A DNA stretch of 64,000 nucleotides from Deinandra increscens subsp. villosa (GCA_039602395.1 JBCNJP010000017.1:8694871-8758870), one strand, 5' to 3'; positions 23,501 to 36,599 are shown, counted from the stretch's first letter. Notes: a model not told the origin generated them from the letters alone. Numbers and translations: made by a program.

Positions 23501-24000
23501 NNNNNNNNNNNNNNNNNNNNNNNNNNNNNNNNNNNNNNNNNNNNNNNNNNNNNNNNNNNNNNNNNNNNNNNNNNNNNNNNNNNNNNNNNNNNNNNNNNNN
23601 NNNNNNNNNNNNNNNNNNNNNNNNNNNNNNNNNNNNNNNNNNNNNNNNNNNNNNNNNNNNNNNNNNNNNNNNNNNNNNNNNNNNNNNNNNNNNNNNNNNN
23701 NNNNNNNNNNNNNNNNNNNNNNNNNNNNNNNNNNNNNNNNNNNNNNNNNNNNNNNNNNNNNNNNNNNNNNNNNNNNNNNNNNNNNNNNNNNNNNNNNNNN
23801 NNNNNNNNNNNNNNNNNNNNNNNNNNNNNNNNNNNNNNNNNNNNNNNNNNNNNNNNNNNNNNNNNNNNNNNNNNNNNNNNNNNNNNNNNNNNNNNNNNNN
23901 NNNNNNNNNNNNNNNNNNNNNNNNNNNNNNNNNNNNNNNNNNNNNNNNNNNNNNNNNNNNNNNNNNNNNNNNNNNNNNNNNNNNNNNNNNNNNNNNNNNN
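23501..24000. other. Assembly gap, exactly 500 N
   Basis: A 500-base N run, the usual fixed-size placeholder for a scaffold join. True distance and orientation across it are unknown. Open frames reported through it are artefacts. Confidence 0.98.
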
Positions 24001-24289
24001 GATAGAGTGTCAAATACAAGTGTGTCATTAAGTTCATCAAAACATTAGCAACCAAGTGTGTGCTAAATACAAGTTAATACTAGTTCAATTATTTTCAAAA
24101 GATGGCTACGACAAGCCATGATCATCAAAAGAGGTGGCAACTTGCGTGTTCGGTTCGTCTCGAGCTCGGGGGATCCGTATCTACATGGTAGCTTTACCTG
24201 CGTGCAATTACACCACATTAGTATGAAACGTTAATGCAAGTTGGAACGACATTTAGGCATTAAAACGGAGGCGAAGTTTCAAAATTTAG

Positions 24290-24437
24290 GCAGCTCCACC
24301 GTAAGCTACGCTGGCCACCGTAGCTTACGGTGGCTTCAGCTAGCCTACGGTGGCTTGATGCTGGCCTACGGTGGGTGCCAAGGCTGCAGGCCACCGTAGC
24401 TTACGGTGGCCACCGTAAGCTACGGTGGTACCTGTGG
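24290..24437. repeat. GC-rich palindromic cluster built on CACCGTAAGCTACGGTGG
   Basis: CCACCGTAGCTTACGGTGG and variants (GCCTACGGTGG, CACCGTAAGCTACGGTGG) occur about seven times in 150 bp, in both orientations. The word is itself nearly palindromic, so the region can form several alternative hairpins. It lies in the tail of the minus-oriented gypsy LTR ending at 26198. Confidence 0.85.
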
Positions 24438-24449
24438 TTTTGGTACCCC

Positions 24450-26198
24450 GTCTTGGTTCTTTTTCCACTTAATCACCCGGATTCGATTTCCACCATTTCA
24501 TAAGTTACCAACACATGGTTTAAGCTCCAAAAACTTGCTAGACTCTAAAATTTAAACATGGACCAATTACCCATCGTTACCTTGCCTTTACCTTACCCGG
24601 TTGACCCGTTAAGGGCCAACCCATGCCACAACTCGTCCGAGATTACAAATGAACCCAACCTTGTACATTCACTAGTGGCATGTTCACAATATATCAGATT
24701 ACTTCATGACTCCTACCTTTAATAACATATGAATTTCGATGATCCCTAAGGAGCATTCCAAATACAACGTATCCATGTCACCTATGTAGGAATTCTAGAA
24801 TACTAATTAGAATTGGACATCTTACATATGTGTATAACCATCCTTGCCATACACCAAGGACCCAATTAGCCCTTGAGGTATCTTCGGATCAATTATCCGA
24901 GAGCTAAAGCATGCGGAGTGTAGGCAAATCAACCCAATTTGGTTGACTAAGCCACTTCCTCTTTTCCCCTATGAGAGAATCCATTTATTCCCTCATGAGG
25001 TGAAGACTTATTCTTTTCTACCCACTATGGTCCATAACCAAATGTAAGGTGTTTATAATTATTACTTACTAGTGTAACGAACAAGATGTACGTTACCTCG
25101 ATTGCTTGAAGATCCACTACCGTTAGCGTGTGCTTGGTTACTCCCTTCGAAGCCTTGATTGCCTATATTATCAATAGCTCATCAAGACCATAGCCATAAC
25201 AAGAATTTTACAACCATGGCATCAATTATAAGATATCACCCAATCATAGTGTCATCAATAATTTCACAAATCTATCATCATGTAAGACCTCAATTAACAC
25301 CAAGTTCACCATTCGAGCATACTTACCAACATTTCATAATTTTTACTATTATACAACTCGTTTTATCACGGGATCATTGTCACATGCCTTCTATGATTTC
25401 CTAGCCACAATTCATGGAAATTTACTCAATTATAGTTTAAGGATCTTCACACAAGCATTTCATCAAACACATGGTAGGCATTGTCTATGTTATTAGTCCT
25501 AACTTGGTTTTCATGTTTGCTAATCACCATCTCACCTCTATTAAGTGAGATTCAAGTCCAATACACGTATTAACACACAATGTTCACAGGAAATTCACAT
25601 ATACACACAATTTAGCTCATTGTCTATGAACCCCCAATTGGGTTTTTCGCAATTCATGGGCTAGTCACCAAGTTGGGAGGCTAGCCCTCCTAATACACTA
25701 TCTACATGTGTACAAGCATCACAAATTCAGCATATAGCAAACAGAACCCATCAATTTCGTGATTCACACAAGGATTCACGAGTTCCTACACATGCATCTA
25801 AGTAGGAGTTTCACTTACTTGATCAATTAGATGGTAGGATTCAAGGATTTCTCTTCCTAATCCACACACATGCACAGAAATCGCAGGTAACAAGAGGAGG
25901 AGCCAGAATTTCGAGATTTAGAGGTGGAGAGGAGGCTGGGTTCGATCAACAGGAGGAGATGTCGATCTCCTCTTGTTTCCAGCCCTTTTTCTCTAACCTA
26001 GTTTGCACAAATTGCACTTTAGTCCCTCCACTTCTAATTCTTTTATAATATTAACCTAATGTGACAATTTCACATTTAGTCCCCACATTATAACTTATTT
26101 ATGTAAGGTTCTAGCAAGTATAGGTTTCTATTAAACCCCACGTTAAGTTTACACAAGGTTTAACGGAAATTCAAATTTACGGAATTCGGGTTGTTACA
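24450..26198 (-). mobile_element. Ty3/gypsy LTR, minus orientation
   Basis: On the minus strand the LTR starts at 26198 with TGTAACAACCCGAATTCC. A pyrimidine-rich leader with AATCCTACCATCTAATTGATC follows and then long non-coding DNA. The 3' boundary is unclear and may lie at or beyond the assembly gap. No internal gag-pol is visible next to it, so it may be a solo LTR or the edge of a gapped element. Candidate TSD beside the start: CTTCT (26199-26203); its partner was not found. Confidence 0.55.
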
Positions 26199-26203
26199 CT
26201 TCT

Positions 26204-26788
26204 TCTTACATACTGTAAAGGTTTGGTCCACCTCTATTTCTACAGATGTATGGAGATGTGGTACGCAGACTGCAGATATTTACCTCTTAAAAAATAAACC
26301 ACTTTGTCTTGAAACTCGGTGCTGAAAGCCCAGTCAGCTAAGGAAGCTCAGTGAGTTGATAGATGTAACACTAAGACAATCTGGAAAGTTCAGTAGAATC
26401 AAGAAACTGGGATGCACATCCCGACCGGTAAAAGGAAAGATCGATTTTCCTTCCTGTAATAACAAGATTAGGGGATAACTTTGTCCCCATAGTACACTCT
26501 AATACACAATGGATAATAGTTTCCCTTCCAATTCACCTCTCAAAGATCATTATGAGCCCTCTCCTATCATTTTCTTTCGAAAAAATGTCATGTACACCTT
26601 AATCTCTATTTGTTGATGTTAGAGGGGCCTCTTAGGTATGTTTAAAGAGACATGCTTTAAAAACTATAGCATTTCTACTACTCAGATAAATCTGAGTTGG
26701 TACTCCTCACTCCTTTGAGAACATGTAGACCTGCCCTAGTTGTTAACCTTGGTTACATTTTTTCAAGAACTTGTCTATTGACGCAATA
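26204..26788. other. Unassigned DNA between LTRs
   Basis: No coding domain is seen. It ends in GACGCAATA immediately before the outer solo LTR starting at 26789. Confidence 0.4.
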
Positions 26789-27387
26789 TGTAACATTTAC
26801 ATTTTACCTGGTTGTGAAAACCGCCCCGTTTTGAAATTTCGTGTTTTCCTGATTTACGGATTAGCAAGTGCCGGGAGAATTTTTGGGTATTTATATCCCA
26901 AAATAATGTTTTTAAATGATTCATAATCGTTTTTCAAAACAGAATATCTAATTATAAGCTTTTGGATCCAAATTAGATTCCTCAAATCGAAAATAGAGCA
27001 ATTTGCGATTTTTAAGCGAATTCGGTACGCGGTTCGTTATTTAATGGGAAATCTTGTATTTGAGTATCGTATGTAAAATTTGGCATAATTATGATTCTAA
27101 TAATAAAAAATCATGTCATGAGTCATCACACACAAAGTCGAGTCACGAAACATTGGTGATTGGCCTAAAAGTGATACGTACGATAAAACCGACCAAAAAC
27201 GCGTTATGTGACCTTATGTGTTCGTTGTTATGAGTTGTGTGACTTATTTATATTCGTTTTGATTGGATCAAATGTGCTTGACATGAAGGGATATTGTGTT
27301 TGGTGATTTTGGTGAAACGGGACTCGAAAATATAAAAAAAACGAAGAACCAAGCACGCAAAACGTGAAATCAGACAAAGGGGAGTCC

Positions 27388-27440
27388 TAGGCGGTACACC
27401 CAGGTCCCCTATGACCTCCTAGGCGGTACGCCTACAGCCC
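27388..27440 (+). repeat. AGGCGGTACGCCT palindromic pair in the LTR
   Basis: CCTAGGCGGTACACCCAGG and CTCCTAGGCGGTACGCCTAC lie 40 bp apart. Similar GC-rich palindromes occur at 24290-24437, 33663-33675 and 63220-63325, each within gypsy LTR-like DNA. Confidence 0.7.
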
Positions 27441-27899
27441 AGTCGGGTAGAAAACCTAATTTTCTCCCTATTTAAGCATCTTAAACCATTTAGGCCTCTT
27501 TTCTCTACCTAAACACCTGAAAACAGCCCCTACCTTCTGATCTCCCTCAAGTTCATCAATCTTGGCATTTTGGAGCTTAATTTGTGAGATCTAAGCTTGG
27601 TTCATCATTGGTTATCATCCTTTGTGGTATTAATCCATAACCTTTGCATCCTTCTTCTTGGATCCTTGTTTATGCATTTGATCAAGATTGGATTTTTATG
27701 TTGACTATAAGTTATATCTATGCCATGGATGTTGTTTATTGCTAGATCTATTAATTCCATGATCAAAATTGGATTTTTATGATGAATTAGGGTTAGATCT
27801 ATTGGAATTTTGGGAGAAAAATAGTAAAAAATGGGTTTTTTACTAAGTGTGAAAATGAGATTTTTACCAACTTTGAACGGAAATAAATGCATGTAACTG

Positions 27900-28831
27900 C
27901 GGTTTAGCATATGTATTTAATGGTTTTGTGTAGTACGTTGTGTGAGCTTTCCAATGCACCAAACCACTTCTAAAACCGAGCTCGTATGAATGAGATATTG
28001 ATGCTCAAAGTTGAGGTTTAAAAGTTGTCAAAGCTGCAAAAATAGAGAGAATATGACTAAGTATTGAAGTGGAACTTATCCCACATTGGTTGGGGGATGA
28101 ATTCAAAAGTGGTTTATACGGGGGAGGGGGACTTTAGTTAAGATTGTTTTCTTGAGTAGGAGACATCCCTTGGACACTTAGCGGTGCGATGCAACCCTAG
28201 GCGCAATGTGGCGCTTTGATGACGCACACTCGCATTGTTGCGAGCAGCTTGGGAGCCACCTTATTGTTGTTGGGTTCAGGCGGATAAGTGTGGTCAAGCG
28301 GACAAACAAGTTTGAGCGGATGGTTCAAGCGGAATAAGGGTTCAGCCTATTCCGGTTGAAGTTCAGGCGGAACCTTTGTGGTTCAGCCGGAACCTGCAGT
28401 TCAACTGGAAGTTTCAGACGGAACTTGTGGCTGAACCAGAACCTGGCATTTATGTCTGAATTTCCTTTAAACCACTTCAATTATGAGCTGAAACATGAAA
28501 TTCTAGTCAATTAAAACTGAATTCACATTGAAGACGTTTAATGTGAAGTTTGATTCTGAATTTAACTTTTGATGTTTCACTTGAGCCCTCCTCCACTATA
28601 AATAGAGACTCATAGGTTGAGGCTCAAGTGAGCAAGAAATTCGCAGATTTCTTACACCCTCTCTACCTCATCTCTAAACTCTCAATAAACTCGTCTAATT
28701 CTCTTCAATATCTTCAAGTTCTTCAAAGGTAATTTCAAGTTTAGAGTCATCCTGGCCATAAAATCAGTTTAGGTGATTGTACCCTAGGAAACAAACGAGA
28801 TCTTTGGTTGACCCATAATTTGTTTTAAGTT
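27900..28831 (+). mobile_element. Ty1/copia LTR remnant
   Basis: Around 27970-28020, AAAACCGAGCTCGTATGAATG followed by GAGATATTGATGCTCA matches the LTR at 45078-45910 (AAAACCGAGCTAAGATGAAT and GAGATATCGATGCTCAG), and both go on to a CACATTGG block. A TATA-like CTATAAATAGAG lies near 28606. The ends are not defined. It sits inside the outer gypsy LTR. Confidence 0.6.
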
Positions 28832-28919
28832 TGTAGGAAAACCGTTCGTAAATTTAAATAAAATAATATTTTCTTTAATACGATTACAACAAAAGAAATA
28901 AACTAGCCTAATACAATAC
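28832..28919 (-). repeat. Short inverted repeat, partner at 34699-34787
   Basis: TGTAGGAAAACCGTTCGTAA through AACTAGCCTAATACAA is the reverse complement of 34699-34787 with few mismatches. The pair brackets the nested minus LTR. TTCCTACA is the end of copia-type LTRs in this window (also 45910), so these are probably two inverted LTR ends. Confidence 0.75.
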
Positions 28920-29589
28920 TTTAAAACTGTCACAACCCAACCGACGGCGGAATATGTCGGGACACGATGATTGTCCAGATGCACACAACAATAATTAAAT
29001 GTCACGATATTCTTAATGAACCCATTTCATAGCATTTAAATAAATCATGATAATCCAAAAACAAAGCATCAAATAATACAAATTAACTTGTCAAGCCAAT
29101 AGATCTATTATTGTAACCCCAACCTCTTTAGAGTTAATGTCACACGAGTTCGTTCAAGCGTTCACATCGTTCAATCTTTCATAACAATAATCCACACAAA
29201 TTTAACATACAGGAACACACATAGCACATAGATTTCGCATGTAGTTTTTTAGTAAAGTATATCGAACATGAGTTTTGAATACGGTACATGTTGCACCCCA
29301 AAACATTCAAAAGAAAGAGATGCTATGAATACTCACCTGGTGAAGGAGATACGAATAGACAATGACACCATGAAATGCTTAGACTCAAAGACGACCTTGA
29401 CGACTAAATGAGATAGAGAAAATAAATAAATAAATGATTTGAATTTCACGACACAACCGACTCGACGACTCGTTGTTGATTTAATGAGGTGATGTGTACG
29501 TTATGATATTATGGGTTATTCCTAAAGCTAAAGACATAATCATGAAGCCTTAAATATACATGTGTTATCAAGGAAGTAAATTTAGATCA

Positions 29590-30030
29590 ATATAACCATC
29601 ATGAACTTTAATACACCATTTTAGCAAAGCAAACCCTAAATCTATCATGCAAGTCCTAAATCACATCATACTACATCATGAAATCAATAGATCTAGTCAT
29701 ACATGACATGGATCTAGACATGTTTTATCATGGAATCAATAGATCTAGACATACATGGCATGAATCTAGTCGAATTACATCATACATGACATGGATCTTG
29801 TCAAATTACATCTTACATGGCATGGATCTATTCATTGTATAACATGAAAACCCAACCGTGGGGATCAATGCACATAGATCTACCCTAAGGAGCATGCATG
29901 GTGTAGATCTCAACATATCATGGCATAAGAATCAAGTCTTGACCCCAAAATTCATAGATCTACAACTTAGCAATATTCATGATGAAGATCTAACCCTAAT
30001 CCGACATAAAGTTGCCAACTTGATCATAAA
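29590..30030 (-). repeat. Minisatellite of ~80-bp AGATCTA units inside the LTR
   Basis: Tandem diverged units contain GATCTAGACATACATGGCAT and CATGAAATCAATAGATCTAG. The same array occurs in plus orientation at 27650-27810 and 34788-35190 and in minus orientation at 33270-33370, marking the same internal position in each LTR copy. Confidence 0.75.
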
Positions 30031-30038
30031 ATCCATAG

Positions 30039-31712
30039 TGTGACAACCCGTCTTTACGGATCTTTTCCTTATTTAACCTAAACCTAAATCGCTATAAATG
30101 TTGTGCGATCATTTATGAGTTTGACTTGTGTTAACCTAATCATCTAGGGTTTGTGTAACCATCACTATACAAGCATGCACTTAAGTGTAGACATTTTATA
30201 TTTTATGATTGTATGTAAATCATGTTTAATGATTTCATGTGAACACTTTGTCATCTATGTGGCAAGTATACTTAAGATTTTATGTGATATATAGACAATG
30301 TGTCACGTAGTTACACGTAGAGTACTATAATTTTATGTGAGATACATACGTATTATTCTGGTTTCATGCTCATCATTTTATGTGAACTCAAAAATATATA
30401 TATTTATATGGAATTATACCTATAAATTTATGTCAACGAAACAAGGCTTATTTTTATAAATGTCGCCCGTTAAATATGTTTTGTCAAATGCACGTTTAGT
30501 CATTGACTAAGTTATTTCGTTAAGCCCTTAGAGTTGTTAACTATTTGTAACCTTGAGGGACCGATCTCTTTTTTTTCTTTAAACTGGTTTCCATTAAAAT
30601 AGACTGGAGGGACTGCTTTTGTAACTTGTAGAAATTGGCTTCCTATTATGAAAATGGATGAGGGACTATTCATGTCAAATCCCCAAACTCGATATGAAGC
30701 ACCAGTTGAAACCAACGTCCGCCTGTTCCCATTTCCGTTTAATGATTTTCAATTCCTCGTCGGTTACGAGCATCAACCGACTATACCACAACCAAAAGGA
30801 ATCAGGCTTCATTTGCGCTTCATTTTCGAACTCGATATCAAACCCCAAACATTTCTCCGACGTGAACTCTCGAGGACCACTGCCGCAAGGAAAATTTGCA
30901 ACTCAATCACCATCGAATTGCGATTTGTTCACTGGCGTTACAACTGTGTCGGATCTGTACCACCTCTCTTCACGAGCAACACCGGTGTTTGAAAGCACCA
31001 CAGAGCACAGAGGCAACCAAAGCAACCGGTTTTGCGATCGACGTCAAGTTCGATGTTTGAATTTTGGTTCGTTTTTCATCGTCAAACACATCTCGATTCA
31101 TCCCCGATTCGAGTTAAATGTTATTACATGTTAATCGCGAGTTTTCTGTATCTTGTTTCACGATATCTCGACTTTCCGGCGACCGGAATTTAGTTCCGAC
31201 GAGTTTAGGGTTTGGGTGAAGAAGAAGGTGGCGGGCCGGGTCAGAATAAAAGTTTTGTGTTCCGTTTCATTAACAACATCGGGTGTTGTCATACTAGTTG
31301 GGTCTTGCGTATAATGTTCTTGAGGTCGCTGGTTCGAGTTCCCGGTGTCAGCACTTTTTCTTTCTGTTTCTGTGTAGCAGTCCGGTTCTGACCACTGTGA
31401 TCATATAAAAGCTTTTTGTTTGAACTTTAACCACATCAGGGATTTGTCTCAACGATTAGGTCGCTGGGTAACAAACTAGAGGTCTCGAGTTCGACCTCAG
31501 GCGACCTTTGTATTTTCTGTTTTTTTATATTTTGATTTTGGGCACTATTTGAATTAAAAGTTCGTTTAAAATGATCCTTGATTATACTAAAAACCCGAAA
31601 ACTATGTTGTGGACTATTAAACCTATAAACTTTGACGTTTTGAACTAAAATATAGTTTTTAATAAATTCGTACATATATTAACTTAGAAATCATGGTTTT
31701 ACATAAAAATGT

Positions 31713-31775
<63 letters not shown>

Positions 31776-32000
31776 AAAGTTCATTGTAGACACCTCCATA
31801 AGTGTAGACAGATAGACACCTCTTTTCACCATTAGATCTCTTGATCTAATGGTTATGATTAATTTCTTTTTTCTTTTTTTTCCTTTTTCTCATTGTTCAG
31901 AAAATTTCACATGTGAAAACACATGTGAAATAAAGTAATTTCACATGTGAAATAGGGTGTCTACCTGTCTACACTTATGGGGGTGTCTACAATGAACCTC

Positions 32001-32065
<65 letters not shown>

Positions 32066-33284
32066 AGAATAATATTTATACACAGGGTAGATTTATTAAA
32101 ACGATTGGGTATTTACGTGGACTTTTAAATATATGTTTCATGTTTGTGAACTCGTTATTGACATTTCACAATTCAGTAATATATTTACATGGTTTAACAG
32201 ACTTATATATTCATAATATATATAGGTGTATTATGTATTATATGCTTTGAACGCTGTGATTTGGTACATAATATTAATAAATATTATGTTTTCGCGTTGT
32301 TTTGATAATCGTTCGGATATGGCAAACGTGTCATCATCGATTTGCTATGGACTCCACGATCATTCGTTTTCATCGTTTTCATTAGACTTAGTCGTTTTTT
32401 GTTTGAACACACTTATGTATATATGCTCGTTAGGTGTTTGGTAGAATACACAAGACCTGCTAGTTGCTACTTGTTGTTATTATTTATCTGGAATTGTTGT
32501 GCACCCGAAGGTGAGTTTCACGGCCCCTTTATACCTATTTTAATAATGTTGGGGGAGATTAACATGCAAACATTTGAACTGTTAAATAACTATACCACCT
32601 GAATGATAGTGACACACTTATTGAAAAGTGCTCACTTTTAGAGTTACTGTTAATGTGGCATCAGCGGGAACTTATTTAGTAGATCTACTGGGTTTGACAG
32701 TCCCACTCTGGGTCAGTCGCGCTGACACGATTGGATATCGATCGGGTGTTATAAACTTCTTAGTCTTAACAAGGCACAATTGAACTTGTCGAGCTTCAGT
32801 AACTGGATAGCTAGTTTATCTAGTCAAACGTGCACTGATTTCTTGAAAATAGCCTAGCTAACTATTGATATATTATCTGGATTTTTATACTGAACTTGAA
32901 TATGAACTTGAACTGTTGTTAAACAGTCAACCTTTGAACTTAAACTTGAACTGTCGATGAACAGTTGTTTTACGCTGAACTGGGACTGTTGTTGAAGAGT
33001 CGATTTACATTAAACTGGAATTGTTTTTGAACTAATAAACCTGTGAACTCACCAACCTTTGTGTTGACACTTTTTAGCATGCTATTTCTCAGGTTGCTGA
33101 TGTTCGAGTATCACGAGTACGCATGCATGACTGCATGAGTCTTTGAAACACTTTTAGTGTCTTTGGACAAGTCACGTCACTTTGGGTGACAATGTTTTTA
33201 CAAGTTGACACTTTTAGTCACGTCACTCAGGTTGCTGATGTTCGAGTATCTCAAGCTTTTACAAGTTTATACATGGATCTAGCC
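30039..33284 (+). mobile_element. Third, most deeply nested gypsy LTR (plus), 3' end eroded
   Basis: It begins TGTGACAACCCGTC at 30039, precisely where the inner minus LTR is interrupted. Its later part contains TTTGACAGTCCCACTCTGGG and TCAGTCGCGCTGACACG (32690-32725), matching CTGGTCAGTCGCGCTGG at 54714 in another LTR. The expected GGGTGTGACA-type terminus is not seen near 33280, so its end is eroded or deleted. It contains the (TA)n foldback element at 31772-32004. A long frame at 30648-31134 has no recognisable domain. Confidence 0.6.
31717..32060. mobile_element. GTGAAAAGTTCATTG foldback element (31772-32004) inside (TA)n
   Basis: The left end, GTGAAAAGTTCATTGTAGAC plus ACACCTCCATAAGTGTAGAC, is mirrored by GTCTACACTTATGGGGGTGT and CTACAATGAACCTCACCC. 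The interior holds TTTCACATGTGAAA palindromes. (TA)n tracts lie at 31717-31771 and 32005-32060. Copies of the same family are at 38573-39029 and 39033-39221. Confidence 0.85.
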
Positions 33285-34319
33285 TGAATCATTAAGTATA
33301 TCATAGATCCAACCCTAATTTATCAAAAAGATTCAATTTTGATCAATTTTTATCCATAGATCTAACATGATACAACATTTATGACACGAAACAAACCTAA
33401 TTACTTGATAAAGCTCAGATCTTGAACATGTAATACCAAGGACAAAGAAACAACTAACCGAAAACCAAAAATAAGGGATTTAGAAGGATGATCCAAAATC
33501 AAATCTTCAAGCTTCAAGCTTTCAAAATTAAATTGAGGTGGGAAGGATGATAATCAGGTCTTGTTGGCCGTTTTAGGGTTTTGGGGTTTGAGGAAATGAG
33601 CCTACAATGGAATAAGATGAATATATAGCTGAAAAATAGGGTTCTGCTGGAAATATGCTACTAGGTGTACCGCCTGGGGAGTGGTGATGCTCCAACCAAT
33701 ATGCTTGGAGCTTCCCCGAACAATAGCTTATCCGATTCCTCGTTGCGCGTGCTCGGTTCTTCGTTTTTAACGTTTTCGAGTCCCCTTTTCACCCAAATTA
33801 CCCAATTCATACTCCCCATCATGATAATCAAATATAATCCACTCAAAAAGAATATAAATACGTCACACAACTCATAGAAATGCACAAATTAGGTCAAAAT
33901 ACGCAATTTTGGTCAGTTTTGACGTACGTATCGAGTTTGGGCAATTCACCAACGTTTCGCGACTCGATTAAGTGAGTGATGACTCGAGGCATGATATATG
34001 ATTATTAGACTCATGAATATGTTAAAATTGACATAGGATACACAAAAAAGAGATTTCCAGTAAACGACGAATTGCATACCGAAATCACATAAAAACCAGA
34101 AATTGCTTTATTTTCAATTCCAGAAATCCAATTTGAATCCAATTGATTGTAATTAAGTATTTTGTTTGGGAAAACGATTGTAAATCATTTAAAACCCTTA
34201 ATTGGGGTATAAATACCCAAAAATTCTCCTGGTACTTAATAATTCATACATCGGGAAAACACAAAATTTCAAAACGGGTCGGACTTCTCAACCGGGTAAA
34301 TTGCAAATGTTACAAAAAC

Positions 34320-34787
34320 TGTCCATTTGTTGGACAACTTATTTTTAAACGTGCGGGTTTTAATAATTAATTTGCTCCCAATAATTTTCGAACTCTATAA
34401 TCTCTTCTAAAATTTTTCACGAACTAATAATTTAGAATTGTCAAATCTTTTTTTTCCAGTCTTAAAACCCTTTTAACATAACCTTCTGTTATATACCCAT
34501 TGTTGGGTTTTGGTTTGTTTTATTTACTTTCATTATTTTAATTGTATTTGTAATTTATTTCCTTTGTAATATTTCCTTGTATTGTAATATCTATTTCTTT
34601 TCTGTACGTATCGGAGTAGTTTAGATATTTCATTTGTGTTGTAATATTCCTTTTATTTCATTGTAATTGTTCATAGGAGTAGGTATTCCCGTTTCATTGT
34701 GTTGTAATAGGCTAGTTTATTTCTTTTGTTGTAATCGTATTAAAGAAAATATTATTTTATTTAGAATTTACGAACACTTTTCCTACA
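34320..34787 (+). mobile_element. Copia-type LTR remnant ending CTTTTCCTACA
   Basis: AT-rich sequence with a possible LTR start TGTTGGGTTTTGG near 34503 and an end CACTTTTCCTACA at 34787, next to the resumption of the outer gypsy LTR. TTGTAATA words recur. Its last 89 bp are inverted at 28832-28919. Confidence 0.5.
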
Positions 34788-36359
34788 AGATCTATGTCAT
34801 ACATATTGATTATTGATAGATCTATGGAATACATGATCAAGCTTGGATTTTTGTTTTTGATGAATTAGGGTTAGATCTAAGTCATACATGTTAATTATTG
34901 ATAGATCTACGAAATACATGATCAAGATTGTATCTTTATGGTGTAATAGGGTTAGATCTACACCACGCATGTTGCTAATTGATAGATTTATGAACTTCAT
35001 GATCAAGATTTGGTTTTTACGATGAATCTAGCCTTGAACCATGCCATGCATGTTTGTTAATGTTAGATCTAGAAATCTCCATGATCAAGTTAGGGTTTTT
35101 AGGTGTAACTCTAGCCTTGATGATAAATCTTGATAAAAAGTTATGGTTATGTGCTTGAATTTTCATGAAATTAACATTTAATGTTAGATCTAGGGTTGTT
35201 CATGTAAAATTTCATGTCGGTTAATATTGGTAATATTATCTTGCAGGATGGTTAGTCAAATTAGGGATTTTCATGACAATAAATATTTTTTGCATAATAT
35301 ATGTTATTTTATGATGAACCATGATGAAATCATGCATGTATGTTGTTAGCATGATTATTATAAACATGTTAGAATGATTAGGAGACCCATTATTTGACCC
35401 TACTTGAGTTGCATGAGAATATATAGTTAGGAGATCGCGAAGTGAATTATTGTGATAATAGTTATTTCCCATCGCATATCTTAGTTTTAGGAATGACCCT
35501 TCTTATAAATCATGAACGTGCTTTATCACGATAACAAATCACCCACGAGTCGTTGAGTCAATTATGTCACAATAAGTCGTGAATTTTATTTATTTATTTC
35601 CCTATCTCATTTAGTCGTCAAGGTCATCTTCGGGTTCTAACCTTCTCGTTACGTGGTGTTGTGTCTGTTCATATCTCATGTATCAGGTGAATATTCATAG
35701 CCCCTATTTCTTTTAATATTTTAGGGTGTAACATGTATCGTTATTCAAAACCCTAAATTCTTTATTTCTCAAACTACTATGTGATTCTTTGTTGTTTATG
35801 TGTGATAGTCTAATTTTGTGATACTTGCTGGGAATCTATGTGTGGAAGTCTTTAATCGCTAGTGTACCATTTGCCACTGAGCCGTGGCAACAATCATAGA
35901 TTTATTAGCTGACAACCCACCTGATATTTGACGTCGGATGATTGCTCCCTTACGGTCTAAGTTTGGTGTGCATCACTCATTAACTTGTTGATCATGATTT
36001 TAGATATTAACACTTGACACAAGAATCGTTTTTCATTAAACTATATATATACTCATAAAACCTATGTTACTCATCAACTATTCGTAATTGACATTTATGT
36101 TGTACATTTTGCAGGTCTTGCTGTTTGATGATGGTAATCTTGATGACACCTTAGGATGCATGAGGAGCTAGTTGTGACCTAAATTAAAATGATTTATCAT
36201 GTTATTTGGTTGAGTTGTTATTTTAAATAATGTATGATTTATGCTAATGTGATTGTTATGAAATTGGTGATTAAGAATATCGTAACATTAAATTAGTGTT
36301 GTGTGCATCCGGGCAATCATCGCATCCCGATATATTCCACCGTCGGCTAGAGTGTAACA
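34788..36359 (+). repeat. 3' part of the outer solo LTR with minisatellite
   Basis: It resumes the outer LTR with at least four AGATCTA-type units of about 80 bp (34788-35190). LTR sequence shared with other family members follows, including the GGGTGTAACATGTATC segment (35728) and the terminal GTCGGCTAGAGTGTAACA. Confidence 0.7.
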
Positions 36360-36599
36360 CAACATATGCTTAAATTTTCGATTAGTTAAAAGAAAAAAAA
36401 AGTAACATTTTTAACAATTTGTTTGAAATATTTGGTATCTTTATTTGAAACGTGATTTCGGATGAGATTTTGTGAGGTTGAATATATAGTCTAAGACTAA
36501 ACGGCTTATGACTTGATGACAATAAAATGTGTAGAAAAAGTTTTTTCAATCATAAAGTAATTGAAAACTCAAACTTATTATATAACAATGAAAATTGGT

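Larger units (their letters stand above)
28928..34314 (-). mobile_element. Inner gypsy solo LTR (minus) with perfect AAAAC TSD
   Basis: On the minus strand it starts at 34314 (TGTAACATTTGCAATTTACC) and ends at 28928 (GTCGGTTGGGTTGTGACA). The pentamer AAAAC flanks both ends (28923-28927 and 34315-34319). Its own parts are about 33285-34314 and 28928-30038; the rest is another LTR inserted within it. It belongs to the same family as the outer LTR but lies in the opposite orientation. Confidence 0.85.
26789..36359 (+). mobile_element. Outer gypsy solo LTR (plus), split by nested insertions
   Basis: The LTR begins TGTAACATTTACATTTTACC (26789) and ends CGTCGGCTAGAGTGTAACA (36359). It is flanked by CAATA (26784-26788) and CAACA (36360-36364), a 5-bp duplication with one change. 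Its own sequence is 26789 to about 27860 plus 34788-36359, about 2.6 kb; everything between was inserted later. Its 5' part is inverted relative to 33285-34314 and its 3' part relative to 28928-30038, that is, to the nested minus LTR of the same family. No gag-pol remains, so it is a solo LTR produced by LTR-LTR recombination. Confidence 0.8.

Noticed and set aside
23364..24055. Open frames of about 200 codons on both strands
   Set aside because: They are created by reading through the 500-N gap.
30648..31134. Overlapping plus frames of 114 and 158 codons
   Set aside because: They lie inside the nested LTR, overlap each other in different frames, and show no domain; the composition is that of an LTR leader.
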